This document shows, one piece after another, positions 26,037 to 34,149 of a stretch of DNA of 41,791 nt. Numbering within the stretch: position 1 is the stretch's first letter; each line of letters opens with the position of its first letter. Under the pieces are notes generated by a model. It saw only the letters and a list, made by a program, of their open reading frames with translations. It did no database searches and was not told the origin of the DNA. Made by a program: the position numbers and the translations under genes. The DNA is from an uncultured beta proteobacterium (GTDB taxonomy: Bacteria; Pseudomonadota; Gammaproteobacteria; Burkholderiales; SG8-41): assembly GCA_903905655.1 (NCBI GenBank), contig CAIVHG010000020.1, positions 1-41,791 on the forward strand. Direction: 5' to 3'.

Positions 26037-26816
26037 ATGGATCTCGCCCAGGTCTTCTCTGGTTTCGCGGTTGGCGCCATCGTCGGTATTACCGGCGTCG
26101 GCGGCGGTTCGCTGATGACGCCGCTGCTGGTGTTGTTGTTCGGCATCGCGCCGGCGACCGCAGTCGGCACCGACCTGCTATACGCGGCGATCACCAAGAG
26201 CGGCGGCACCTTTATGCATGCGCGGCGCGGCAACGTCGATTGGCGCATCGTGGGGCTCCTGGCTTGCGGCAGCCTGCCCGCCGCGGGGCTGACCCTGTCT
26301 CTGACTCACCACTTTGCTCCGGGCGGCCTTGGCAACTCCACGCATATCATCACGGTAGCATTGGGCATCGCGCTGATGCTGACCGCGGTCGCGCTGGTCT
26401 TCCGCCGCCGGCTGCAGGCGTGGGCGCAATCGCATGATGTGGACGCTCTGCCATCGTCGCGGCACGCGCGCCTGACGGTGCTCACGGGCGTCGTGCTTGG
26501 GGCGCTGGTATCGTTGTCCTCCGTCGGCGCTGGCGCGCTTGGAGTCACCGCACTGTTCTTCCTCTATCCGCGCCTGCCAGCGCGCCGCATCGTGGGCGCT
26601 GACCTGGCGCACGCCGTACCGTTGACGCTGGTCGCCGGCTTGGGCCACTGGTGGCTGGGAAACGTCAACTGGGTATTGTTGGTCACGCTGCTTACCGGCT
26701 CGCTGCCGGGAATTTTTGTCGGCAGCCACCTGGCGCAGCACATTCCCGAGCGCGTGCTGCGGCCGATCCTGGCCGGCATGCTGTTGCTGGTCGGGGCAAA
26801 ACTGATCGGCGCCTGA
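26037..26816 (+). CDS. TSUP (TauE/SafE) family membrane permease
   Basis: A 259-residue protein with about eight hydrophobic segments in two related halves. The first half begins VGAIVGITGVGGGSLMTPLL and the second VLGALVSLSSVGAGALGVTAL, the duplicated glycine-rich motif of the TauE/SafE (DUF81) family. Members export or import sulfite, sulfoacetate, taurine breakdown products or other organic anions. The start ATG at 26037 has only an AT-rich leader and no strong ribosome binding site. No sulfur gene is next to it, so the substrate stays open. Confidence 0.88.
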   Translation: MDLAQVFSGFAVGAIVGITGVGGGSLMTPLLVLLFGIAPATAVGTDLLYAAITKSGGTFMHARRGNVDWRIVGLLACGSLPAAGLTLSLTHHFAPGGLGNSTHIITVALGIALMLTAVALVFRRRLQAWAQSHDVDALPSSRHARLTVLTGVVLGALVSLSSVGAGALGVTALFFLYPRLPARRIVGADLAHAVPLTLVAGLGHWWLGNVNWVLLVTLLTGSLPGIFVGSHLAQHIPERVLRPILAGMLLLVGAKLIGA

Positions 26817-26907
26817 GCAGGCCGACGATGCCGTCGACGAGGGCTACTGTCGGAGTCGATGGGGTCGTGCTCGCGACTCGATCCTTGAGGACATCTCAAA
26901 AATAGCG

Positions 26908-26989
26908 GGGTAGGATGGGTTAGCGCATCGAACAAGCCATCATGCGGATGGCCGGTGATGGGCATCTACGCTTCCTCCATCCTGCTACC
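26908..26989. repeat. Imperfect inverted repeat between convergent genes
   Basis: The left arm GGGTAGGATGG and the right arm CCATCCTGCTACC are imperfect reverse complements with about 55 bases between, and GATGG / CCATC words recur inside. It lies between the 3' ends of two convergent genes and could act as a weak bidirectional terminator or be a decayed REP-type element. Confidence 0.4.
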
Positions 26990-27031
26990 ACGCCTATTCT
27001 ATTCTTGAGATTGCTTCTCTGATTCACGCCG

Positions 27032-28003
27032 CTAATCTTCGCGGATGTTTCGTTCCTTGATGATCTTGCCCATCTTGGCGATTTCGCCTTTGACCGCCGC
27101 ATCGAGTTGCTCCGGACCGCCGCCCACCACCTCGACGCCGTTGGTCAGGAGTTTCTCCTTGATTTCCGGCGCGGTCAGCGCACGCGTAATTTCGTGATTG
27201 AGCCGGTCGACGATGGCGCGCGGTGTCTTGGCCGGAGCGAACACGCCTGCATACGATACCGCTTCGAAGCCCGGCAGTCCCGTCGCTGCTACCGTGGGTA
27301 CCCCGGGCGCGAGCGCAGTGGGCTGCGCGGAAGTGACAGCTAGCACTTTCAGCTTGCCCGACTTGATGTGCGGCGCCACCGAGCCCGTCACGGAAAACAT
27401 CAGGTGCACCGTGCCGGTCATCATGTCCATCAGCGCCGGTGCGGTGGCTCTGTAGGTGACGCGCACGAGCTTGGTGCCGGTCATCGCCATGAACAGCTCG
27501 GCCGTCAGGTGATTGACGGAACCGGTGGACGCCGTCGCGTAATTCAGTACGCCGGGTTTCGCTTTCGCCAAGGCGATCAGGTCTTTCACCGTCTTCACGG
27601 GCAGCGAGGGGTGCACGACGAGCAGCGTGGGCGAGCGCGTCGTCAGCGTGATGGGCTGGAAGTCGCGGTTCACGTCATAGGGCACCGAACTCTGCAGCAG
27701 GTGCGCCAGCCACAGCGAGCTGCCGGAGTAGAGCAGGGTGTGGCCATCGGGCGCCGCCTGCGCCGTGAGCTGCCCGGGTATGACGCCGGTCGGGCGATTG
27801 TCCACGATCACCGGCTGTCCCAAAGGCTGAGCGATCGCCTGCGCAATCATGCGCGCGGCAATGTCGAAGGAATTGCCTACGCCCGGCGCAATGATGCGCA
27901 CGGTCTTGCTCGGGTAATCCTGGCTCAACGCTGCCTGCGGCGCTAGCGCGAGGGCGCATACGCTGACTAGCAGCGCCATCGTCATCGAACGCTGCGTGCT
28001 CAT
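27032..28003 (-). CDS. Bug family (TctC-type) periplasmic solute-binding protein
   Basis: A 323-residue binding protein with signal peptide (MALLVSVCALALAPQAALSQ) before DYPSKTVRIIAPG. The first loop has GVGNSFDIAARMIAQ with the conserved Asp; later marks are PTLLVVHPSLPVKTVKDL, RVTYRATAPALMDM and a C-terminal KIIKERNIRED. The start at 28003 is preferred over 28030 because GGAGGA (complement of 28007-28012) sits right before it. It follows the flavin monooxygenase gene by 23 bases on the same strand and is probably co-transcribed, so its ligand may be the monooxygenase substrate or a related acid. That link is inferred. Confidence 0.9.
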   Translation of the reverse strand: MSTQRSMTMALLVSVCALALAPQAALSQDYPSKTVRIIAPGVGNSFDIAARMIAQAIAQPLGQPVIVDNRPTGVIPGQLTAQAAPDGHTLLYSGSSLWLAHLLQSSVPYDVNRDFQPITLTTRSPTLLVVHPSLPVKTVKDLIALAKAKPGVLNYATASTGSVNHLTAELFMAMTGTKLVRVTYRATAPALMDMMTGTVHLMFSVTGSVAPHIKSGKLKVLAVTSAQPTALAPGVPTVAATGLPGFEAVSYAGVFAPAKTPRAIVDRLNHEITRALTAPEIKEKLLTNGVEVVGGGPEQLDAAVKGEIAKMGKIIKERNIRED

Positions 28004-28026
28004 GCATCCTCCCGGATAATTCATGT

Positions 28027-29205
28027 TCATTTGCTGAGCACCGCGCTATGCAGGGGCGCCGGCTCGGCGAGCGGCACGCTCAACGCATCGTAGCCATAGA
28101 CCCAGGTCGGATCCGTCGCGCTGCGCAGCCAATTGTTTTTAGCGGAAGCCTGCTGAATCTCTGTGGTGCGCGGCAGACGGTTCGCTTCATAACGCCGGAA
28201 CGCCTGTGCGATGCCGGCGACGTCCGTGTGCTCCAGGCAGCGCGAGAGCACCGCGGCGTCTTCGAGCGCGCAGGCCGCGCCCTGCGCCATGTACGGCGTC
28301 ATCGGATGGCAGGCGTCGCCCAGCAAAGTTACGCGGCCCGCGCACCAGCGCGGCAGCGGGTCGCGTTCCATGAGCGCCCATTTGTGGACCTCGGGGCAGG
28401 CCTTGAGGATCGCTTGCACCTCGGGATGAAAACCGGCGAACGCCTCGCGCAGTTCATTGAGGTCGCCTTTCTGCGACCACGATTCGCGCGTGAGCCACTT
28501 GGCGTCCTCCGGCTGGCTAGTGACGAAATAGAGTTCGTCCTTGTTGCGGGTGATGTAGTAGACCACCATATGCCGGTCCTTGCCCCACCACTTGGTGCGC
28601 ACTTCGCCGATGTTGTTGTTGGCTCCGAGCAGGCGCGCAGGAAAAGTCGTGCGGTACGCCACCCGGCCGGTGTAACGCGGCTTTTCCGGGCCGAGCATCC
28701 ATTCGCGCACCAGCGAGTGCACGCCGTCGGCGCCGATCAACGCATCGGCGAGCACGCGTTCGCCATCCGCAAAGCTCAGCGTGACGCCGCGCTCGTCTTG
28801 CTCAAGCCCGGCCAGCTTGCGGTTGAACCTGACGTAGCCCGGGGGCAGCATCGATTCGATCGCTGCGTGCAGGTCGCCGCGATGCATGAACAGATAAGGT
28901 GCGCCGTAACGGCGTTCGATTGCGTCGGCAAGCGGCATCTCGTTGGTCACTTCGCCGCTGTCCCAGGTGCGGCTGATGCCGGCAGGGGCGCAATAAGCGG
29001 CTTGCCGCAGCCGCGCCTCGGTGCCGAGTGCACGGTGCACGCGCATTGCGTTGGGCGTCTGCTGGATGCCGGCGCCGACGCGCGCAAACTGCGCCGCCTG
29101 CTCGTAGACCGTCACGCTGTGGCCGAGCCGCGAAAGAAATACCGCAGTAGCCAGGCCGCCGATGCCGGCCCCCACGATGGCGATGGATCGTTTGTGTTCA
29201 GTCAT
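28027..29205 (-). CDS. FAD-dependent aromatic monooxygenase, 6-hydroxynicotinate 3-monooxygenase-like
   Basis: A 392-residue group A flavin hydroxylase, which uses NAD(P)H and oxygen to hydroxylate an aromatic ring. FAD motifs are GAGIGG (12-17), the DG motif GADGVHS (160-161) and the GD motif LLGDACHP (296-297). By memory of family sequences it resembles NicC: KWWGKDRHMVVYY and the C-terminal DPTWVYGYD are close to NicC. H212 and Y216 match NicC active-site residues, but the position of NicC His47 is Q48 and that of Cys202 differs, so the substrate may not be 6-hydroxynicotinate. Salicylate hydroxylase-like activity is an alternative. The ATG at 29205 is chosen over the preceding GTG. Confidence 0.85.
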   Translation of the reverse strand: MTEHKRSIAIVGAGIGGLATAVFLSRLGHSVTVYEQAAQFARVGAGIQQTPNAMRVHRALGTEARLRQAAYCAPAGISRTWDSGEVTNEMPLADAIERRYGAPYLFMHRGDLHAAIESMLPPGYVRFNRKLAGLEQDERGVTLSFADGERVLADALIGADGVHSLVREWMLGPEKPRYTGRVAYRTTFPARLLGANNNIGEVRTKWWGKDRHMVVYYITRNKDELYFVTSQPEDAKWLTRESWSQKGDLNELREAFAGFHPEVQAILKACPEVHKWALMERDPLPRWCAGRVTLLGDACHPMTPYMAQGAACALEDAAVLSRCLEHTDVAGIAQAFRRYEANRLPRTTEIQQASAKNNWLRSATDPTWVYGYDALSVPLAEPAPLHSAVLSK

Positions 29206-29711
29206 CACTGCCTGGATGCGCGGGCGTAACCCGCTGTTGTTCGAACCGTTGCTGATCGGACGCAGAGGGAGGCTGCATTGCGGCTGTGTGCGGAAAAATC
29301 CATTTCCAAAATCCGTTCCTCATCCGTTATGCCGAGCATGCTCGGCGCGGAATTGAATCAATGGGCGTGCCGCAGAGTGCCTGGGGCAACAGGCCACTCG
29401 GCGCACAAGGCGTGAAATGCTACTGCACCATGCCCCTACAAGCAAGTCCAGATACCGGCTGCGGACAGGCTCGTTCTCGAATTTCATGTGCCTGGTGTAG
29501 CAGCGCGCCGCTGTGGTTTTAATAGCCTTGGTAGATACCGTTATCAGTTTCAAGCGTAATGCGACTGCTGCGTGGCGGGTGTAACCCGCCCAAACTTCGA
29601 AGGAAGAGGTCGCGCAGTGGGGTAAAATATCGCGCATAGCCGGCATTCGGGGGGATCGCGTTACCGCGAATTCAACACGACTAGGGGCCGGGCGCAGAAC
29701 AGGATACAACA
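29206..29711. other. Intergenic region upstream of the ThDP cluster
   Basis: About 500 bases between divergent transcripts, without a convincing gene. It contains the second copy of the 60-base repeat and, near the left end, a degenerate GCGGG-CGTAA-CCCGC hairpin (about 29222-29236). GTAAAATAT near 29620 resembles a -10 element for the ThDP gene but no good -35 is at the right distance. No regulator gene lies here. Confidence 0.5.
29532..29591 (+). repeat. 60-base dispersed intergenic repeat, copy 2
   Basis: Gap-free match to 25733-25792 (49 of 60 by hand count) in the same orientation. It ends in the perfect hairpin GGCGGGT-GTA-ACCCGCC. After it the CTAC flank found in other copies is replaced by CAAAC, so this copy is degenerate on that side and lacks the inverted partner. 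Confidence 0.75.
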
Positions 29712-31370
29712 ATGAAAGTTGCTGAAGCGGTCGCAAACGCATTTGTCAAAGAAGGCACCACCACGGTGTTCGGTCTGCTGGGCGACGGCCAGATGACCTG
29801 GTGGACGGAGATGGCCAAGCATCCGACCGTCGACATCGTCGATGTGCGTGATGAAGGCTGTGCGCTCACCATGGCTGAAGGCTGGGCGATGGCCACCGGT
29901 AAAGTCGGCGTGTGCAGCAGCACCCAGGGACCGGGGCTCTCGCGCATGGCGACGGCGCTCACGGTGGCGACGCGTTCGCATACCCCGGTCGTCGTCTATA
30001 CCTCCAAGTCCGCGCTGAACAACTTCCGCCACGGCCAGTACCTGAACCAGGACCAGTTCGTCAATGCCACGGGCGCGGGCTACATCGAAGTGCTGACGCC
30101 GTCCTATGCGGAGTCTGCGGTGCGCATGGCCTTCTATCGCGCGCGGCGCGAAATGCGGCCGATCGTGCTCGCGGTGCCGCTCGACGTGCAGCGCATGGAA
30201 TGCGACTCCGATGGGGACGACTACTTGCCCTCCAGCGAGGTGTATGACGGCCAGCAGGCGATCCGTCCGTCGCTCGCCAAGCTTAAGGAAGCGGCCGGCA
30301 TTATCGGCCAGAGCAAAAAGCCGGTCGTCATTCTCGGCCGCGGCGCCATGTCGGCGCCGGCGCAGGCCGCGGCAGAACGGCTGGCGAAGCGCATCGGTGC
30401 GCTGATCGCGACTACGCTCGTCGCCAAGGGCACGCTCGGTGATTCCGAGTGGCACGCCGGAATTTCCGGGCAGTATTCTGCGCGCGAAGTCGTCGGGCTG
30501 TATGCCGAAGCCGACTGCGTCATCGCCATCGGCGGCAGCCTGAGCCTGCACACGATCTCCGGCGGCTATCTGTATCCACAGGCGAAGATCATCCACATTG
30601 ATATCAACCAGCACCTGTTGATGGGCGACGAGCGCGGCGCCGATTGCTACGTGCAGGGTGATGCCACCGAGACCACTCAGGAGCTCGACGAGCTGCTGGC
30701 GAAAAACGGCGTCGGCGGCGAAGGCTTCCGCACGGCCGAGGTGCGCAAAGTGCTGCGTGACGCCGGGCGCGATCCCGCGGAATACGAAATCGAGCCGGGC
30801 ACCGTCGATCCGCGCGAGGCGGCGCGCGTGCTGGACGAGCATCTGCCCTCCAGCGTGGGCCTGGTGTCGTCTGGCAACGCGCACGCCTGTGCGTTCCGCG
30901 TGCTGAACATGAACAAGCCGCGTCCGCTCTACGTCTATACCACGGCCTTTGGCTGCATTGGGCAGGCGCTGGCGACGGGGATCGGCATCGCTGCCGGCTC
31001 CGACTTCCCGATCTGCTGCGTCGACGGCGACGGCAGCGCGATGCAGGCCATTCAGGAACTGGACACGGTGGGGCGCATGGGCCTCAAGTTTCTCTATGTC
31101 GTCATGAACGACGAAGCGTACGGCGCGGAATACCAGAAGCTGCTCGCCCACAAGAAGGACAAAATGCTGTCGGTCGTGCGCTCGCCGGATTTCGCGATGC
31201 TCGGCCGCGCCTGCGGCTGCGAGGGGCGCAGCGCCCGCACGCTTGAAGAGCTGGCCAAAGCCGTCGACGAGTTCATGGCGGGCAGCGGCCCGATGGTGGT
31301 CGATCTCAGGATATCCAAAAACGTCATCAGCATTCCGTACCGGCGCCTGCACTTCGGGATGGATGTTTGA
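29712..31370 (+). CDS. Thiamine diphosphate-dependent enzyme (acetolactate synthase/benzoylformate decarboxylase superfamily)
   Basis: A 552-residue enzyme with the three-domain layout of the ThDP decarboxylase/synthase superfamily: N-terminal PYR domain with the ThDP-activating glutamate E48 (VRDEGCALTMAEGWA), a central domain starting KKPVVILGRGAM (about 203), and a C-terminal PP domain with GDG at 439-441 and N466 in VVMNDEAYG, the metal-diphosphate motif. All cofactor residues are present, so it should be active. The substrate is unknown; family members decarboxylate or ligate 2-keto acids. It is the first gene of a seven-gene + strand run and is paralogous to the ThDP enzyme at 34150. 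Confidence 0.88.
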   Translation: MKVAEAVANAFVKEGTTTVFGLLGDGQMTWWTEMAKHPTVDIVDVRDEGCALTMAEGWAMATGKVGVCSSTQGPGLSRMATALTVATRSHTPVVVYTSKSALNNFRHGQYLNQDQFVNATGAGYIEVLTPSYAESAVRMAFYRARREMRPIVLAVPLDVQRMECDSDGDDYLPSSEVYDGQQAIRPSLAKLKEAAGIIGQSKKPVVILGRGAMSAPAQAAAERLAKRIGALIATTLVAKGTLGDSEWHAGISGQYSAREVVGLYAEADCVIAIGGSLSLHTISGGYLYPQAKIIHIDINQHLLMGDERGADCYVQGDATETTQELDELLAKNGVGGEGFRTAEVRKVLRDAGRDPAEYEIEPGTVDPREAARVLDEHLPSSVGLVSSGNAHACAFRVLNMNKPRPLYVYTTAFGCIGQALATGIGIAAGSDFPICCVDGDGSAMQAIQELDTVGRMGLKFLYVVMNDEAYGAEYQKLLAHKKDKMLSVVRSPDFAMLGRACGCEGRSARTLEELAKAVDEFMAGSGPMVVDLRISKNVISIPYRRLHFGMDV

Positions 31371-31451
31371 CGCGTAGCTGCTGCGTAATGCGCATTGGTT
31401 TGCCTCTCGCTGGTGCGGCCCTTTCCACGATGCTCCCTTAGGAGAAGGATC

Positions 31452-32432
31452 ATGAGCATTTCACGGAGTAGCATTGGATATCTGCTCGCTGCCGCGCTGA
31501 TCGCGGCCAGCGGCTGTGCAGCGGCGCAGGATTATCCGTCGCGCAATTTGCGCGTGCTGCTGCCGGTTACGCCAGGAGCCGCGGCCGATACCTATGCGCG
31601 CATCATAGCCAACGGTTTGGCGGCGGCATGGGGCAGGGCGGCAATTGTCGATGCGCGGCCCGGAGGCACCGGGCTGATCGCGACCCTGCTCGTCAAACAG
31701 GCGGCGGCCGACGGCTATACGCTGTTGTTCACGACCAACAGTGTGCATATCACGGGGCCATTGCTGGTGGAGCCGCGTCCGTTCGACGCAGTAACCGACT
31801 TCACGCCGATTTCGATGGCGGTAAAGTTTCCGCTGTACCTGATCGCTCATCCGTCGGTTCCGGCGCGCACTGTGAGCGAGTTCGTTGCCTATGCGAAAGC
31901 GCGGCCGAAGCAACTGAACTTCTCCAGTTCCGGGCAGGGCGGCATCAGCCACATCATCGCCGAGCTCTTCAATTCCACTGTCGGCATCGAAGCCGTGCAG
32001 ATCCCGTACAAGGGCTCAGCGCCGGCGCTGCTGGCGGTGGTGGGCGGGGAAGCACAGTACCTGTTCAACAACATCGGGAATTCCCAGGCGCTGGTGCTCG
32101 CCGGGAAATTGCGCGGCTACGCGGTCACCGGGAGCAATCGCAACCCCTTATATCCCGACATTCCCACCTTTGCCGAGTTGGGAATCAAAGGCATGGAAGT
32201 GGCGCAAACCTGGTTTGGTCTGGTTGCCCCGTCTCATCTGCCGCCTGCCCTCGTCTCCAAGCTCAACACCGAAGTCGTGCGGATCATGAACTCTCCGGAA
32301 GTCACCAAGCGTGCGGTGAGCGAAGGTTATGAAGTCGTGGGCAATACGCCGGCGCAGTTCGCCAGCGACATGCGCGCGGAAGTGGCTGCCTTTTCCCGCA
32401 TCATTAAGGAAAAAGGGATCAAGGCGCAGTAA
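31452..32432 (+). CDS. Bug family (TctC-type) periplasmic solute-binding protein
   Basis: A 326-residue binding protein, the most divergent of the Bug set here: FPLYLIAHPSVPARTVSEF replaces the common LVVHPSLPVKSV, and the ligand loop is TPGAAADTYARII with the conserved Asp. The signal peptide ends AASGCAAAQDYP; a cysteine near the cleavage point is lipobox-like but not canonical, so either a soluble or a lipid-anchored form is possible. The ATG at 31452 is chosen for the strong GGAGAAGGA site at 31441-31449. It lies 81 bases after the ThDP gene. Confidence 0.9.
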   Translation: MSISRSSIGYLLAAALIAASGCAAAQDYPSRNLRVLLPVTPGAAADTYARIIANGLAAAWGRAAIVDARPGGTGLIATLLVKQAAADGYTLLFTTNSVHITGPLLVEPRPFDAVTDFTPISMAVKFPLYLIAHPSVPARTVSEFVAYAKARPKQLNFSSSGQGGISHIIAELFNSTVGIEAVQIPYKGSAPALLAVVGGEAQYLFNNIGNSQALVLAGKLRGYAVTGSNRNPLYPDIPTFAELGIKGMEVAQTWFGLVAPSHLPPALVSKLNTEVVRIMNSPEVTKRAVSEGYEVVGNTPAQFASDMRAEVAAFSRIIKEKGIKAQ

Positions 32433-32507
32433 GCCGCGTCCGGTGCAATGCGCGCCGACTGCACGTAACGTTCGTCTGAAAAATCATTTTTAGGAAAGAC
32501 AGTTCAC

Positions 32508-33083
32508 ATGCATAAATCCATCATCGACCTGTGGTCCAGCGTAAAAGCGCCGCCGGTGCCGGAACTCAAGGCCGTCACCCTGGACCCCAAGACCACGGCG
32601 CTGCTGATGCTCGATTTCGTCACGCACGCCTGCAACGAGACCCTGCGGCCGCGCTGCCTCGAGACCGTGCCCGCCGCCAAGAAACTGCTGACCGCAGCGC
32701 GCGCCAAAAAAGTGCTGGTGGTCTACGCCATTGGCGCCGTCACCCCCGGCCGCACTATTGCCGATACGCTGCCCGATGTTGCGCCGCTCACCGGCGAGCC
32801 TTATGTCCAGTCCGGGCCCAATAAATTCCTCAACACCGATCTCGACCAGATACTCAAGGATCACGGCATCAAGACCGTCATCGTGACCGGCACTGCGGCG
32901 CATGGCGCGGTGCTGCACACGGCCGATGAATCGGTTTTTCGCGGCTACAAAGTGGTGGTGCCGGTGGACACCATCTCGGCGGAAAATCTTTTCATCGAGC
33001 AATACGTCGTTCACCACTTCACGCTCGGTTCGCGTGTCAAAGACGCGACCACGCTGACCCGCGTTGACCTGATCAGTTTCTAG
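32508..33083 (+). CDS. Isochorismatase-fold protein with catalytic Cys replaced
   Basis: A 191-residue protein of the isochorismatase/cysteine hydrolase fold (amidases such as nicotinamidase and N-carbamoylsarcosine amidase, and isochorismatases). D36 (LLMLDF) and K106 (GPNKFLNTDLD) fit two members of the usual Asp-Lys-Cys triad. The third motif reads TGTAAHGAVLHTA (127-139); the nucleophile position is A134 instead of Cys. Isochorismatases such as EntB and PhzD also lack this Cys and have a nearby His (YAHIG), as here (AAHGA). It may therefore be a vinyl-ether-type hydrolase or a non-catalytic protein rather than an amidase. It has a TAGGAAAG site and is 12 bases before the next Bug gene. 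Confidence 0.8.
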   Translation: MHKSIIDLWSSVKAPPVPELKAVTLDPKTTALLMLDFVTHACNETLRPRCLETVPAAKKLLTAARAKKVLVVYAIGAVTPGRTIADTLPDVAPLTGEPYVQSGPNKFLNTDLDQILKDHGIKTVIVTGTAAHGAVLHTADESVFRGYKVVVPVDTISAENLFIEQYVVHHFTLGSRVKDATTLTRVDLISF

Positions 33084-33095
33084 TGGAGCGGAACC

Positions 33096-34070
33096 ATGCG
33101 TATATCGATGCAACTTTTGATTGCAGCAAGTGTTTTGGCGGCAGCGCCGATGATGGACGTCATCGCAGCGGCTGCGCCTGCGTATCCGACGCGGCCGATC
33201 CGCATTATCACCGCTACTGCGGGCAGCGGCAGCGATGTCGTGGCGCGCATGATCGCGATGCGCCTGACGCCGGCGCTGGGGCAACAGGTGATCGTGGACA
33301 ACCGCGGCGGCGGCGGAGTCTTCCCGAGCGAGATGGTGGCGCACTCGGCGCCGGATGGTTACACGCTGCTCTATTACAGCAGCACGCACTGGCTGTTGCC
33401 GTTCCTGCGGGAAAAAGCGCCGTTCGATCCGATCAAGGATTTTTCGCCGCTGACCATGACGGTGGCGCTGCCCAACGTGCTGGTCGTGCACCCGTCGCTG
33501 CTGATCAATTCGGTGAAGGACCTGCTGGCGGCGGCGAAAGCAAAGCCGGGCGAGCTCAATTACGCTTCGGGCGGCGCCGGCTCTCCCAGCCATCTGGCGG
33601 GTGAGTTGTTCAAGGCGCTGGCAGGCGTCAACATCGTGCACGTGCCATACAAGGGCGCGGCGCCGGCGCTCATCGCCGTGCTTTCAAAAGAGGCGCCGAT
33701 CATGTTCGCGATCGCGACCAACGTGCCGCCCCATCTTAAGGCTGGGCGCCTGCGCGCGCTTGCGGTAACCAGCGCCAAGCCTTCGGCGAAACTGCCGGGC
33801 ATCCCCACGGTGGCGGAATCCGGCGTTCCCGGCTACGTCGTTGTGTCGGATTACGCCATGTGGGCGCCGGCAGGAACACCGGCTCTGATCGTTGCGCGGC
33901 TCAACAAAGAAATCGTGCGCATTCTCAAGCTGCCGGAAGTCGCGGAACCGCTGGCCAACGACGGCATCGACGTCGTGGCCGGCACGCCGCAGGAGTTGCT
34001 CGCCGAGGAAAAAGCCGACATGGCGCGCATGGGCAAAGTGATCAGGGATGCAGGCATACGCGCCAATTGA
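33096..34070 (+). CDS. Bug family (TctC-type) periplasmic solute-binding protein
   Basis: A 324-residue binding protein with a signal peptide (about 1-26, ending VIAAAA) then PAYPTRPIRIIT. The ligand loop TAGSGSDVVARMIA keeps the conserved Asp, and NVLVVHPSLLINSVKDL and HVPYKGAAPAL are standard family segments. Its start is only 12 bases after the isochorismatase-fold gene, the tightest junction of this run, pointing to a shared substrate. GGAGCGGAACC precedes the ATG. No membrane permease partner is present. Confidence 0.9.
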   Translation: MRISMQLLIAASVLAAAPMMDVIAAAAPAYPTRPIRIITATAGSGSDVVARMIAMRLTPALGQQVIVDNRGGGGVFPSEMVAHSAPDGYTLLYYSSTHWLLPFLREKAPFDPIKDFSPLTMTVALPNVLVVHPSLLINSVKDLLAAAKAKPGELNYASGGAGSPSHLAGELFKALAGVNIVHVPYKGAAPALIAVLSKEAPIMFAIATNVPPHLKAGRLRALAVTSAKPSAKLPGIPTVAESGVPGYVVVSDYAMWAPAGTPALIVARLNKEIVRILKLPEVAEPLANDGIDVVAGTPQELLAEEKADMARMGKVIRDAGIRAN

Positions 34071-34149
34071 TCCGCTGCCGATCGGAAGCGAAGTTTTGCG
34101 ATGCGCGCCTTGTGCGTGCATCAGGCATGCTCAACAAGGGAGTTTCTGA

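Noticed and set aside
28048-29229. 393-residue + strand frame opposite the flavin monooxygenase
   Set aside because: The - strand frame has intact FAD motifs; the + strand translation has none.
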